From assembly GCA_019916065.1 (NCBI GenBank), contig CM034243.1:930001-994000 (forward strand): 64,000 bases of DNA. The letters run 5' to 3'. Shown piece by piece: positions 11,184-23,029 of the stretch. Below the pieces are notes generated by a model. The model had not been told where the DNA came from and did not search any database. It saw nothing but the letters and a program-made list of their open reading frames with translations. How positions within the stretch are numbered: the first letter of the stretch is position 1; every line of letters begins with the position of its first letter. A program made the translations under genes and the position numbers. Source of the DNA: Vitellaria paradoxa (taxonomy: Eukaryota > Streptophyta > Magnoliopsida > Ericales > Sapotaceae).

Positions 11184-12120
11184 ATGGAACGCTTGTTTAC
11201 TAGCCCACTCCACTAATCCTAGAGCAATAGGAACACTTAGTGGAATGACATAGAAAGAGAACATAACTTGTTTCTCAGTCCTCCATGCACGTCAGGATGG
11301 AGTAGACTGGCTAGAGCGGTGATTAATTTTAGGCCTGAATTGAGATCTATATAAGGAAATGAATTACTAGGGTGTAAGGTACGTGCTACTCTTGTTTGAA
11401 TATTATTCACATGACACTTATTTTGTGTACAACCCCTAACTTGATCATCAAATGGCATTTGGCCACATCTCGCTTGACCAACAATGCATTTTGGAGTGTC
11501 ATAAATCAGTAACTATTTATGTGAGCTATCATAGCAACACTCCGGATGGAGTTACATTGTTCGGCTATGTTGGAATATGGAATAAATAATAGTTGCTTCT
11601 AATTCCTTGCCAAATACTTGAGAGAAACTATCGATCGGAGCGAGTTTGGTCGAATGCCCTTCTGGCGATCAAGTTAATACTAGTAAAGTGAGATAAAGCT
11701 TACTAAAGTAAGGAAGTAGATTATTAGCAAGGGAGTAATATTTAATTAAAAATTTTCCAAGGATGCTGTTATTTAATTAACATTTTTCCAAGTATACCGT
11801 TTTATATTTATAAGTATAGATTTAAGGCTTGTGTATATCGTCCCAAATGGTCGGACCACATTCGGAAGTAGACACGATGTTGAAATGTGGGCCGAGATGC
11901 AAGATCAAGATAACTCCCTCTTCTCCTATGTTCGCCATTACAAACATGTTGGGAGAACAGGTCTATGAAAACCCGTCGAGGGACTCTTGCTCAATTAGAT
12001 GTCATGTGTCTAAATGATTCTCTCCATTCGCCAAATTGATAGAGAGAAATAAGATAAAAAAAATACTTAAGATTTTCATAGAGGAAGCAATTGCATAATT
12101 AACACTCCCATAGTGCTGCA
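11184..12120. other. Intergenic, unassigned, moderately GC
   Basis: This stretch is less AT-rich than its surroundings and holds short open frames (11237-11458 minus, 11829-12017 plus) that match no family I recognise. It may be a decayed retroelement. A near-direct repeat (TATTTAATTAAAAATTTTCC and TATTTAATTAACATTTTTCC, about 11736 and 11770) is visible. No function is claimed. Confidence 0.3.
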
Positions 12121-12124
12121 ACAA

Positions 12125-12412
12125 TTATGGATCTGTTTGGAATTACAAACCTTGAGATGTGACATTTTGAGTATAAATCACAAACCACAAAAATAGAGAT
12201 TAATAATTCCATTCGAATGGATTTCGGCGAATATTTTTCTACTTTTTAGTTATAATTTTTTGAAATTTGTGAAAATGGTATTGAGATTTATAAAAATTTT
12301 ATTGGGATTCATAGAGATATATATAATTATAGAGATTCACATAATTTGAGATGAAAAAAATTTATTAGAGGATTATAAAGATTTTTCAAAGCTGCAAACA
12401 GCACTATGGGCC
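12125..12412. mobile_element. MITE-like element
   Basis: Left part GGATCTGTTTGGAATTACAA and right part CAAAGCTGCAAACAGCACT bracket an AT-rich block with GAGATTTATAAAAATTTTAT-type words. It is non-coding and ends where the next element begins. Confidence 0.4.
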
Positions 12413-12765
12413 CGTTTCGTGCACTAAACTTTGGTGAAATCTCTAAAAATATCTATTACATTTTTATACATTCTTACCTTCTTGAAATTCGAAAAAGTTT
12501 AATACCTTCTAAAAAAAGTTGATTATTGAAATTCAGTTAATCAAATAGCAAAAATTTTTTTGCCATGCTCACCACAGACTCCTAAACTACCGAATGACAC
12601 TCACTGTGACTAATTTTTCTAGAGTTGTAGAAACCATTTTGATAGATTCGTATAGCTAACTTCTATCCAAATAGATTGTAGAAACCGTTTTGACGCTAGC
12701 CTACTTTTTGACTTCGTCCAAATGGCCAATGCAATCCCATCGAAATGGTTCGCTGAGTACATTTG
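12412..12765 (-). mobile_element. MITE, family C, partial inverted copy
   Basis: Read on the minus strand this matches the second half of the ~510-bp elements at 47006-47515 and 50289-50799. Shared words on the plus strand here include TTCAGTTAATCAAATAGC and CCGAATGACACTCACTG, and CCAAATAGATTGTAGAAACC. The distal third is missing or diverged. Confidence 0.7.
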
Positions 12766-13319
12766 GGATTCAGACTACAGAGATGCTGGATCCATGGAAT
12801 ACAACCAACGAAGGATATTTTTTCTCTCCATCTCAACACACGGGCTACCAATAAATTTGTAAAAAGAAAGAAAAGAAATATTCTCAACCCATTCACGCTT
12901 GTTTTGGAAGGAGAAGTAGAGAAATCTCAAAACTCAAAACCAATACGACCTTTCAACAGCAGAAAATAAAAATAGAAAGTGCAAATGAAAGAAAATCCAA
13001 AAAAATACCTTTCAATTTGAACACGAGAAGAACAAACGGTGTGAAATGATGGCGTTTCGAGTCCAATTTGATCTGCATATAAATCATGACTGATACAAAA
13101 TTTTAAATTTGTTTAAAGGGAAATCCAATTAGTCGAAACAAAAATTCTACTGTTTATTTATAAAAAATGTGATTTGAGATGTGTGCACCAAATGTAAAAA
13201 AATTTTTTAAACCACATTTTATCTCACTTTTTGTCACTTCAAACATACACTATAAATGTTATTAAAAAAAAAGAAAATTCGAGTAATTTTTGTTTAGAAG
13301 AATATTATTTTCCATGCTT

Positions 13320-13600
13320 ATAATAGAAGATAGTACTGCCCTCCCCGTGCGTCAAACTTTTTCTCCCGTTCACATCGTTCCCCCGGGCCCTGGTCACAAC
13401 GTTACAATCCGACGGTGCATATTGAACGTGATTGTGCGTGCATGGGTTTCGTGGTCATTTTTGGAACCCAGCTGGTAGGGTCAGGCTGTGAGATGTAGGT
13501 TTTGTCTTTTAACGTATTTTTACCCTTCTTATAACCCCATCCCCACCCCCTTAGCCCCCCAAAAAACAAATCGTTCTTCATATCTCTCTCTCTCTCTCTG
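13320..13600 (+). promoter_or_regulatory. Presumed promoter and leader of MIR166
   Basis: A GC-richer stretch upstream of the hairpin, unlike the AT-rich intergenic DNA around it. It contains a weak TATA-like TTATAA at 13529-13534 and a (TC)n tract at 13581-13600, a combination common near plant transcription starts. The exact start site is inference; no transcript data are available. Confidence 0.4.
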
Positions 13601-13768
13601 TGTCCCCCTTGAAGGAAGGCGAGAGCCTTGGGGGATATGGTAGAGAAGGGGGCTGAGAAAGAAGGCGAGAGGGTTGGGGGGATATATATGGAGACAAAAG
13701 AAAGAGAGGGGTCAGCACAAGAGGGAGGAGTCGAAGAAGATCTGTAAAAGGACGCTTAGCTTTTGAGG

Positions 13769-13789
13769 GGAATGTTGTCTGGCTCGAGG
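13769..13789 (+). ncRNA. miR166*: miR166 star strand (5' arm)
   Basis: Pairs with the mature strand with the usual 2-nt 3' overhang geometry. It reads GGAATGTTGTC where GGACTGTTGTC and GGAATGTTGTC are both common star variants in plants. Confidence 0.9.
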
Positions 13790-13923
13790 ACCCCTTTTTC
13801 TCCATCAGTTTCTATCTCTCTCTGCTATAGATCTGTATCTGTAGATCTGCATGTATGCCAAACATGTATGTATTTATAGATTACAAGAGATATAGATGGA
13901 CTAAAAATCATGTGATGGCGTCC

Positions 13924-13944
13924 TCGGACCAGGCTTCATTCCCC
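13924..13944 (+). ncRNA. miR166: Mature miR166 (3' arm)
   Basis: Twenty-one bases identical, as far as I know, to the most conserved miR166 isoform. Begins with T (U), as expected for AGO1/AGO10-bound plant miRNAs. Confidence 0.95.
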
Positions 13945-13955
13945 CCAATTGTTGT

Positions 13956-16290
13956 TGCTTCCAGTTTTGCCTAAATTTTCAGACTTATGATGATGGTCGG
14001 CTGCCCGATCTGAAGGTGGGGCGAATTAGCAATATTTTGTATGTATTTTGTGGTGTGTTTTTCATAAGTTGTTCTTCTTTAATCTCTATCTTTTTTTTTT
14101 TCGGTGGGGGGGGGGGGGGAGTTGTGTTAGAATTAGCAGTTTGGGAAATGGGTTTTTTGTTTCCAGACGTTGTAAAGGTAGGTATCTATATATCTATCTA
14201 CGAGTGCGTGCGCAGATTGGTGTAATGATGGAGTATCGTGGACTGACTGTATTAGTGGGTCTTTTTCCTTAGAAAGTTAAAACTCCATCATTACATCCTT
14301 TTTATGTTCAGACGACTCTCAGCCTGTGATATATGTATTAGCTTATGATGGTGTTTTTCCTTGTGTCAGTGAAGCACTTCACTGGTTCATCATTTGCTAG
14401 ATTTTTCTTATGATGTTTTCCAGAACCTGATCTGTCTGCTTATCTGCTGTTTTCGGCTCTGACTGCGGTTTCAACTTTGGTAAAGCACCTTCCTTTTCTC
14501 TCTCTCTCTCTCTCTCTCATCTTTTTTTCTCTCTCTCTTTCTAGGGTTTACAGGGTGGATTTGGGTTTCTACGAACAAGCAGAGAGCAGTTCTCTAAATA
14601 TCCTTTCTATGAACATGTTTTAAACTATATGTCTATTTTCAACCATGTTTTACTTGTTTAGAGCGTTGAGATTCATTCTCTTGTCCGGATTTGTTGCTCT
14701 CTGTATGACATATCAGACAGCTATATATATAGCCCTTGTTTCATATATATATATATATATATATATATTTGTAGTTGCTTAAGAGATGGAACTGACTCCA
14801 ATGCTTTTGAGTCTGCAGCATAAAATAGTCACTTTGCCAATGGGATATATCCATTTTATCATTATCATTTCGTCATACTCCAATGTGTCTCTTCCATTTG
14901 TTTCAAAGTTTATTGCCACGCTTGTTGTCTTTTTTTTGTTTAAGACTTCGCTTCAAAGTTTATTAAAGTAGTACTTTTTATGACTGCTTTCCATCTGCAA
15001 TTTACATGTTTGTTGCGCCTTAATCCTTTTGCCCATTATTTATCATAAATATTAATATATTTGCTTAGAAGACAAAACTAGCTTCTCACTATGACGTGTT
15101 TCTAAGAGGGGCAACCCACTTGATTGCCTTAATTATTGTTTTGGGTTTATCTCTATAATTCAAATATACATAATATAGAGGTATTTGAATTATATTGAGA
15201 ACCCACTTGCCTTATTGTGCCCATCTAAAATGCTAAGTTTATATATCATTCACGACTTACTATTAATTTATTAAACATGGCACAACCTTTGATCTCATGC
15301 TTTATCTTCTGCTTTAGATACAAATCTTAACCAATATATCAGCGGAGTCTGAGTATAAATAATTTATCTTTTACCCTCTTCTTCTGAGTTTTTCCCCATT
15401 CTTAACTACTTATTGCATGTGTAGTTCAAGGGGTTTTTAGTCTATGATGGAGCATTGTTGCAATGTACGCAACTTGTTTGTAAGTTGTCAGGGGCTTCAT
15501 TTGGCACATTTTTATGTATACTACAATTTATTTTAGATCAAATGATGTAATTTACACAAATGAATGCAAGTGAACTTCACTAATTTACATATAGGGGTAA
15601 ACTAAAGTATCGAGGTACGAGATCATAATAGTAATTTTTTTATTTTATATTTTGTAATTATTACTATTCTTATTTCATATGTACATGAACATATATAACT
15701 TTCATATTCAATGAAGTGGTCTACATTATTCATTTATTAACTTATTTCATTGCAAAACTATCACAACATCACCATAAGATTTATGTGACCTACCGATATC
15801 GTCGATTGATATTGCACCAAGGGCATGGGCACACTAAATAATTTTCAATCTAATTATTGTATGGTTTTGGGTTGTATGTTAAGAAAGGATCAATTCCTCC
15901 AAAGGCTTTATTGGGTCAGCTTCCAGAGGATTTGGTAAGGAGTTTGAAGAGGAGTCCCCGATTCCCCTTGAGACCTATTGTGTCTTGCATTCTTTTCTCG
16001 ATTCAATTGTTGTCCATCAAAAAATGAATAAATAAATAAATACTTAATACATATTCTCTATTCTTTTAGAGTTGGGGAGAAGTCACAGTCGCTACTTATG
16101 GGTGCGCACTGAGTGAAATCCGTTCCATAACCTTAGCCGATAAATACATATTTTCTATTCTTATTTGTATATGTTTTAGGTTTTCAGCATATATATATAG
16201 TTTTTGTGGTCCCATTTTTCTTTTTGTCCTTGGTTTTTGAACCAGAGGTTGGGAATAGTAGCTCTTATGCATAAACGAATAGGGTAGGGA
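13956..16290 (+). other. Downstream of MIR166: non-coding, possible primary transcript
   Basis: No protein gene is supported. The stretch contains a G14 run (14106-14119), (CT)n tracts (14500-14535), an AT tract (14743-14768) and ordinary AT-rich DNA. Plant primary miRNA transcripts are often long and spliced, so part of this may be transcribed with MIR166; this is inference. Confidence 0.35.
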
Positions 16291-16460
16291 GTAGGATAGA
16301 GAGTGTTTGACTCGGTAAAATTAATTAAAATTTATCAATTTTTTTTTATACTTTCTTTCATTTAAATTTTATTACATATTACTTTTATATTAAATTTTTA
16401 TGCTTTTATTATATTTTTTAATTAAATTTTTGTCAATTAAACACTCTTATAAACAGTTGA
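16290..16460. mobile_element. MITE-like element, family E
   Basis: GAGAGTGTTTGACTCGG on the left and TCAATTAAACACTC on the right enclose the same word order as 2290-2432 (AAAATTAATTAAAATTTATC, then TTACTTTTATATTAAATTTTT). Non-coding. Confidence 0.6.
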
Positions 16461-17290
16461 TTGGAAAGATAGGTAAAAGAAAAGCTATCTAGTTGTACTA
16501 GCCAGACCTAATTAAACCAACATGTGGGGGAAAAAATGTGGGATGGCTCTTCCTCACCCTACATAGATAGGCCCCTTAATCAGTCTTTGATCTTATCTTA
16601 CAGAAAAATTTCATCTTTTCCAGCTTGCTATATTTATATGATATAAAGACTGTGGAGGCCTCTTTTTGGCTACAGAAAACAAGGTGATGAAGAAAAGTTC
16701 ATAAGCAAGCATAAGAAGATTCTTTGAATTGTGGGATGCTAATTTTACTTTTCTTTGCTTGTCTTTCTTGTGATCACTGGAACTTTTTTGTTTTTGAATT
16801 GAGGACAGGCGTACAATATTGAACATGACATTGATCAAACACATGGTTTTAGTTTTTTGGAATTTGCTTCTTTTTTTTCTTTGGAAAGATCGAGTGGAAC
16901 TTCTGCTTAAGTTACTCCAAAAATTTCTACACAGCGACGTGGCAATTGGGAGTGTATGATGGATTCCTCCTATGATTAAAAGCGTCATGGCTGCAAGTTT
17001 TCCTCCATTTGTAGTTGATGTCTGTATCTATATATATATTTTAGGGACTAATGGAGATGGCTATGATGTGCGAGACCACATGAATCTTAATGTACTTCTT
17101 GATATTTTCTCACTATCCGAAACCTTAAAACGAGCCTTTTTTGTAAATAACACAAGCAAATCATGGTTGAAAAGGATTTTTTTTTATTCACTTTAAAATC
17201 TGTTGTATACATATGAAAATCTGTTGTTCGTGGGACGAAGAATATTGCTAGTTCCCTTGGGCCTCAACGTTTTTTTTGCATTGCTACCAT
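16461..17290. other. Intergenic; no supported gene
   Basis: A 125-codon open frame exists on the minus strand (16988-16611), rich in Lys and Ser, with no domain I recognise and no start or splice context to support it. The complement is ordinary T-rich DNA. I see nothing else here. Confidence 0.4.
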
Positions 17291-17291
17291 A

Positions 17292-17614
17292 TAGGCTCCT
17301 TTTGGTAAGAAATAGCAAATAGCTGAGCTACCAGCTATTAATTTTTCAAGTTTTTTCAGAATAATTAAATTTATCCTCTTACATAGGGATGTCAACCAGG
17401 AGATATGAGTAGATGATCACAATACCTATCCTCATTTAGCAATTTCGATACCCATCTTTATCTCCGTTCTTGTTCCTATTTCGGAGATGAAAATATTTTT
17501 TTATACCCGTCCCTACTAAGTAGTGAATTACTCATTCCCTCCTGTTTACCCACCAAACATTATTAATTTAACCAAAATAGGTAAATAATTTATTATCTAA
17601 CAGTTCATAAATTA

Positions 17615-17648
<34 letters not shown>

Positions 17649-18385
17649 CTGTGTGTATATCCCAACCCAATATTTACATATGTAAATAAAAAAAAATTAC
17701 CACGTGAGTTATTAAACATTATGTATCTGCATCTTTGAGGTTCCATGAAAGCCTATTGTGAACAAATACATCTGATCCACTTTATCAGGCCAAGTTTCAG
17801 TAAAGATTGAAATTCAGTACATTAAGATCTAATATATATCTTAGCAAGTTTCAGTAAACAATGAAGGTAACTTTTTTCTCAAATTTCAAACCTCTATGCA
17901 CTGAAGCACATTTACACATGGCAGTATAATTGCAGTACTTTCAAAGGAAGAAGGGGAATTTTTAATATATATATTATATATAAATTAAATAAATATTAAA
18001 ATATAAATTTATAAATTTGTATTTAAATGGGTACAGGAAGAGATGGAGACTATCGTACCCGTCCCTTCTATCCAAGTAACACTTTAAACCCTCTATATCC
18101 GTTCCTGTCGCCATTACTGGTATCTCCATACTTTCCTTAAACAGAGTAGTAAAGCAGGTATCCAACGGATACGAGTAATTTTGACATCTCTACTCTTACA
18201 TTTTAATCTTTTTTTTTTTTAAATCTTCAGGAGCAAAAGTATCAAATTAACAAAAAGATATAAAATTAACTATTAAAAAGTTAGTTTTTTCCTTCCCAAA
18301 TACAAAAAAAAAGTTAGCTTTTTAGTAGTTAGGTAATAGGTAATTACAAAAAAAAGTAAGCTTTTTTACTTTCTAAACCAAGCGA
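17292..18385. mobile_element. MITE, family F, copy 1, interrupted by a hAT-type element
   Basis: The left part (17292-17383, GGCTCCTTTTGGTAAG ... AGCTACCAGCTATTAATTTTT) and right part (18193-18385, ending TTTCTAAACCAAGCG) belong to one MITE. Similar elements lie at 45985-46245 and 47785-48058, where AGTAGTTAG/AGCTAGC words and the stretch TAATTGATAGCTCAGTTACC recur. The middle is replaced by the 809-bp insertion described next. Confidence 0.6.
17384..18192. mobile_element. Non-autonomous hAT-type DNA transposon, 8-bp target duplication
   Basis: Ends are TAGGGATGTCAA (left) and TTGACATCTCTA (right), an inverted pair with one mismatch that matches the usual terminus of plant hAT elements. The element is flanked on both sides by the 8-bp repeat CTCTTACA (17376-17383 and 18193-18200); 8 bp is the hAT signature. 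Subterminal sequence is built from short variants of a GGGTACGGG / CCCGTCCC type word (17505-17516, 18028-18066), also typical of the group. The 809 bp contain no transposase frame, so mobility would depend on a helper. A TA/TG microsatellite lies inside (17616-17658). Confidence 0.88.
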
Positions 18386-19240
18386 TAATATTGTACCAAT
18401 TTAATTAAAGAGGCAGAAAATTCTAAGGTGTAATGTAATTTTAGCAACAAATTTGAGCATCCATCAATGTTCGTGGCTTTAATTTTTTTTTTTTTTTTCA
18501 AAACTCCTATAGCCCCTTTAATTTCTTTATAAATTTTCAACCTTGTCCCCTCAAACATCAAATTCCGAACCTGTTATTGATCTTAGCATTTTCTCACTAT
18601 CTTCCCTCAAGTTACCTGCGCGGTAAAAATTTCAATCTTTTCCAAAATGTGATCTAAACTTAGGATCTAGCAGTACCTTAGTTTACATATAACATTAGCC
18701 ATGAGCTCAACTCAAGATGATTTTGCAAATAAATCGTGCATGCTGAGGAAACTACACTTGCAGCTGGTTGTACGTTTTTGCTCACAGAACAAGAATTATA
18801 GCCCGGGCAACGGATCAATGCTTCCTTGGAACTATTTTTAACACAGTTTAAGATAGTAATGGTCGTGCCTCCTGGGACCTGTGTTCGAGATACAAGTAAT
18901 CATTTTTAATTAATGTCCCAGGAGAATTAATTAACTCCCATTAATTTAATGTAAATATTATATGATTCAGAATATTGAACCCATTTTATGATTCATCAAA
19001 CTAACTTAACCATAAAGTCATAATTAATAATCCAGAAATGACAAGTATATTGCAGTGTCACGAGGTCTAGAGAGAGAAAGAGATGATCATGGAACTATTT
19101 TGATTCTTTTAGATGTTATAATAACAAACAGGGTCCAAATTAAACGTGTGGCCTGCAGCCTTGAAATAGATTAGGCCCATTCAACACTTGAATCACGGAT
19201 TCGGGCCTGCTTAGTTTATGTTAATTAATGGACTGGGTTC
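18386..19240. other. Intergenic; no supported gene
   Basis: AT-rich sequence with T homopolymers. GTGTTCGAGATAC near 18879 resembles a pol III B box, but no A box or tail accompanies it. Nothing else is recognisable. Confidence 0.4.
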
Positions 19241-19257
19241 TCTACATAATTAAACTT

Positions 19258-19460
19258 TTTTTTTTTTTGATGACCCGGAATTTGGGTCAGGCAAGATCGT
19301 TGTCGACCCATCCCAACTTACCAAACCAGAGGGAGAGCGGCCCGACCTAAGGCATCTCCCAGTTCAGTCACGATAGTGCACTCAGCGCAATTCGAACTCC
19401 CGCCACCCGCGTTTACGGTTCGGAAGGAGCTCTTCTTGACCACTGGATTAGACCGCGGGA
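19258..19460 (-). mobile_element. tRNA-derived SINE with 17-bp target duplication
   Basis: A 203-bp GC-richer unit in AT-rich DNA. On the minus strand it starts TCCCGCGGTCTAATCCAGTG (A-box-like region), has GGGAGTTCGAATTG (B-box-like, matching GGTTCGANTCC in its core) about 50 bases later, and ends in a poly(A) tail, seen as T12 at 19258-19269 on the plus strand. It is flanked by an identical 17-bp direct repeat, TCTACATAATTAAACTT (19241-19257 and 19461-19477). Those are the features of a LINE-mobilised SINE. The identical duplication suggests a fairly recent insertion. The family name is not recognised. Confidence 0.9.
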
Positions 19461-19477
19461 TCTACATAATTAAACTT

Positions 19478-20400
19478 AGTTTTAAGGAGAAAACTGGGGC
19501 TATTAGACGTACTAAACAAGTTAACTAGAGGATGGTTTATGTACAAATATTTAAAAATTTTTTGAGATTGCCTCGTTATGAAATCAAGCTAATCTTGCCT
19601 ATAATTTGCAACTCTTTTAATTTCGAACGCAATTCAAATTCAACTTCATAAATTTAAATATGCGTAGAATATCAAGTAGTTACTTTAGTTCGGTTTAAAA
19701 TTTTAATAAATCAAATTTGAACATGTTTTTGAACTAAATAAAATTTTCAAATCAAGTTTAAACAATGCATTTTGTAACTTGACTCAATTGTACTTTATTT
19801 ACATCTTATTTACCTATCATATTTAGACCTATAATCATATCTATACTCAAATATCTCAAAATTTAGTCAACTTGTGAAATAATTAATACATTTCAACTTC
19901 TCAAATGGTATCAATTATCCTACTCTTTTGGCTTTAATTTGGAATTTAAATCGAATAGCGTTTGATTTTTAAGTGTTTTTTTGTTTTTGGGGGGGGGGGG
20001 GGGGGGGGGAGAGACCGTTGTGGCTGCTGATGCATATCACATATAGTGGTGGCTTCAAATATAGGCAGCTCCAAAAACTAGTGGAGTGGAATTAATTCCA
20101 AGTAACATTGAACTTTGTATAGGTTCCATGATTCTTATCTTTGAGTTGTTGACGTCATGATGCATATTTCTCAACTGACATTTACCATGATTAAATTGAA
20201 ATTAAATGATTACGTTTGTAATAAAAAATGAATTTCCAAAAGGCAAAAGGCCATCCATGGCAGTTCCAACTACGCTGGGAATCAGTCACATGTCAAACCT
20301 TCTCCAAACATTCTTTGAATTAAATATTTGCTTTGTTCAAAAGAATTTCTCACTTCCCCACTTTCCATTCTTTCTTCATTCCCTGCCCCCACTTCATCAA
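19478..20400. other. Intergenic; AT-rich with a G21 run
   Basis: No supported gene. A run of 21 G occupies 19989-20009. The remainder carries degenerate AT-rich sequence. Confidence 0.5.
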
Positions 20401-20404
20401 CTTT

Positions 20405-20405
<1 letters not shown>

Positions 20406-20445
<40 letters not shown>

Positions 20446-20471
20446 CTCTGTGCGTGCGTGTGTGTGTGTGA
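20406..20471. repeat. Compound CT/GT microsatellite
   Basis: (CT)n for about 36 bases, followed by TGTGTCTCTGTGCGTGCG and a (TG)n run. Open frames with poly-Ser/Leu across it are artefacts of the repeat. Confidence 0.9.
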
Positions 20472-21637
20472 AACAGTCCTTAATTAACTTCATGAATGAC
20501 CTGTTTGTGTCCCTAATTAAGCTAATCACAATAAATTACATGTGTGTATGTGGGTTCACATTGACGTTCTCTTTTTTGCATCACTTGATGAATGCCTTGT
20601 ATGAATAGTTTCCAACTGGGTTTTAGTTTTTATTTTGGCCCTCTTATCTGTAATTCTTCTGTTTTCCTCCATTAACTTTAAATTTGACATAAAAATTAAA
20701 TTCATTATATTATAATTACAATCAAGCATATAGAATAAAAAAAATATATACAAGCCGGTCACAATATAATTTATTCATAAATAAAAGCATTGTTTTTCTA
20801 CTATTTTCTAGCTTTTTTTTTTTTTTTTTTTTTTTTTGCACTTCAATATATATCACCAGTAAGATTGCTCAGAAATTTAAAAATAATTATTTTTGAATAT
20901 ATTCCTAAATAAAATTATGCTTATACCGTCTCAATATTTTATTTTTTATTTTTCTGTTTTGAACATAATGTGATTGAGTTAATTATAATTTTCACCCTTA
21001 AAGTTCTAACAATCTCTTCACATTTTAATTGTAATAATTAAAGACTTAATATTTTAATTTGATACAATATTAACCCTCTATAAATCTCTTTTAGCAAACC
21101 TATTTTTAAATATCTACTAAGAAGCCACGTGACCTTTTAAGGAAGGATCCACTTGCAGAAAGTTAATAATAGTGCAACATATTTAAAAAATAGGCCTTGT
21201 TAAAATTATATGAGATTTGGTTAAAATCTCATTCTAATAGATACAAATTGTAATTTATCTCAATTTGTTTTTCTTATATCTAAACTTTTTTTATTCTAAT
21301 ATCTTTAATTTTTATCACATTGAAAATAAACATATTATCTTTATTTTTATTTATTGGCCAAAGTCTATTTGTGGTACATTTATATGTAATATTTTTCGCC
21401 CACAGATAGTTTTTTAAACTTCTGATTCCAATAATTTTCTTATATCTTTTGTAAAATTAGATTTTAGGTGCCTAATTAGAACCTGAACGCAATAAGTTTG
21501 AGGATTAGTTTGATAATTTACCATTTTTCTTATGATTTAGGAAATTATTGACATTATTTTCTTCTATACACGATTATTTTTTTTTTGAAAGGTTTCTGTA
21601 CACGATTAGATGAGCCCCTTTTTGTTCTTGCAATAGG

Positions 21638-21669
<32 letters not shown>

Positions 21670-22262
21670 GGCTTATATATGTCTTCATTTTATTATAATT
21701 TTTTTCAATTAATTGCAATGTCTTCATTTGGAAGGGAACATTAATTAATGCACGCTGTGTTATGTGATTCACTTTACACAAAATTTATCGTTAGTTATCT
21801 CGATTAATAAAATAAAATCTATATATATTTTTAATCATGACTAAAAAGGTTGGTGCATATATATATATATATATGCATATAATTCTACACTTAATAAAAG
21901 TTATTTTTAGATCTTTTCCTTGTCATTCTGGTATATTGTTTCTCGTGGAAATTAATTATCATTTATCGAAACATATCATTTGATAGATTTCATACGATTT
22001 CTTCTCCTAGATATCCAGTTTGAAACTTAATTATACATTTTGGTGACATTTCTTAACTCATCTTGATCAATAAATGGTGCTACAATAGGTAAACTAGGGT
22101 AATACTTTTTATTTTCCACAAATTAAATTATTTTACTTTTAATATAGCATATTAAACAGGACCAAAATACGTGGCACCCCGAAAATACTCTTGGTCATGG
22201 ACAGGAATTTAACTTAAATTTTTGTCTCTAGATTATATAGGAAGGTTGAAATCAAATTTTAT
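20472..22262. other. Intergenic; no supported gene
   Basis: AT-rich DNA with a T-run at 20813-20837 and TA tracts near 21645-21664 and 21859-21878. Nothing coding is recognisable. Confidence 0.5.
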
Positions 22263-22795
22263 GTTACCCTTTGGAGTGCTGACAAATCAAGAAAAACATA
22301 AAATCTCCAATAACCTTTATAAATCACTAAAACTCTCTATTACACATTTATACTTTCTCTCTTTTATTAAGTTAAAAAAATTTTAATATTTCACTTAAAA
22401 AACGAAAAATTCTAAAGAAGATTAATCGAGTGTGAAAATTTTTTTTGATAATCGTATTCTTGAAGTTGAAAGTTTTCAAACGAGTACCATTGTCGTTAAA
22501 ATGGATTTGAAAAACTGTTTTAACGGTTTCGATACTTTACATTTTCAAAGAGACTTTTTGAATCCCTTAAAACGGATTTTTAAAAATGTTATAATGGTTT
22601 AGTGCAAAAGAAAAAGAAAAAGAAAATAACTATTGTGAAAAACGTTGAGCAGTATTTTTTCGAATTCATTTGAATGGATTTGGGAAACTGTTTTAACGGT
22701 ATTGACACTGTTTAACTTAAAAAAATAAAACATCATTTTTTACCCAAAACTACATTTTATCTTTTTTTTTATCGCTCTAAACATACACTCAATGA
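22263..22795 (+). mobile_element. MITE, family D, copy 2
   Basis: Shares word order with 10347-10984: TTTGGAGTGCTGAC start, TATAAATCACTAAAACTCTC, ATCGAGTGTG, GAGTACCATTGTCG, TTGAATCCCTTAAAACGG, and CGCTCTAAACATACAC end. The GAATCC words are again repeated inside. It has diverged clearly from copy 1 and has lost the perfect 23-bp hairpin. Confidence 0.7.
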
Positions 22796-23029
22796 GAGTT
22801 GTTGGAAAAAATTTTAACGATCCAAATAAATTAATAAATTTTAATTAGAGAATTTATAAATATATTTAAGTTGTCAAATTAAAATTTAACAATTTGATAA
22901 CTATATATTAATAAATTTTTAATTAAAAAATGTATAAATATATTTAAACAATCACATTAAAATTCAAAAATTCTAATCGAATTTTGACCCAAATGGCATC
23001 AAATACTACGCCAAACCCCGGGTTCCCCT

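Larger units (their letters stand above)
13760..13955 (+). ncRNA. MIR166: MIR166 microRNA precursor
   Basis: The 21-nt mature miR166 lies on the 3' arm at 13924-13944: it begins TCGGACCAGG and ends CTTCATTCCCC, as in the conserved plant miRNA. The star strand lies on the 5' arm at 13769-13789 (GGAATGTTGTCTGG, then CTCGAGG). The arms pair over about 28 bases: GAGGGGAATG on the left faces CATTCCCCCC on the right, and CTCGAGGA faces TCCTCGGA, with a few mismatches inside the duplex. The loop is long, about 130 nt, and itself can pair in part (CTATCTCTCT near 13812 with AGAGATATAG near 13886). In plants miR166 guides cleavage of class III HD-ZIP mRNAs (PHB, PHV, REV and relatives) and sets leaf polarity and meristem and vascular patterning. 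Its targets are outside this window. Short protein-like frames across the hairpin are chance. Confidence 0.96.

Noticed and set aside
13578..13805. 75-codon minus-strand frame across the MIR166 leader and star strand
   Set aside because: Proline/serine-rich peptide results from translating the TC and GA-rich leader; the RNA hairpin explains the sequence.
16611..16988. 125-codon open frame on the minus strand
   Set aside because: Low-complexity Lys/Ser-rich peptide without a domain or splice context; a by-product of AT-rich sequence.
20206..20608. Frames with Ser-Leu repeats
   Set aside because: They translate the CT microsatellite.
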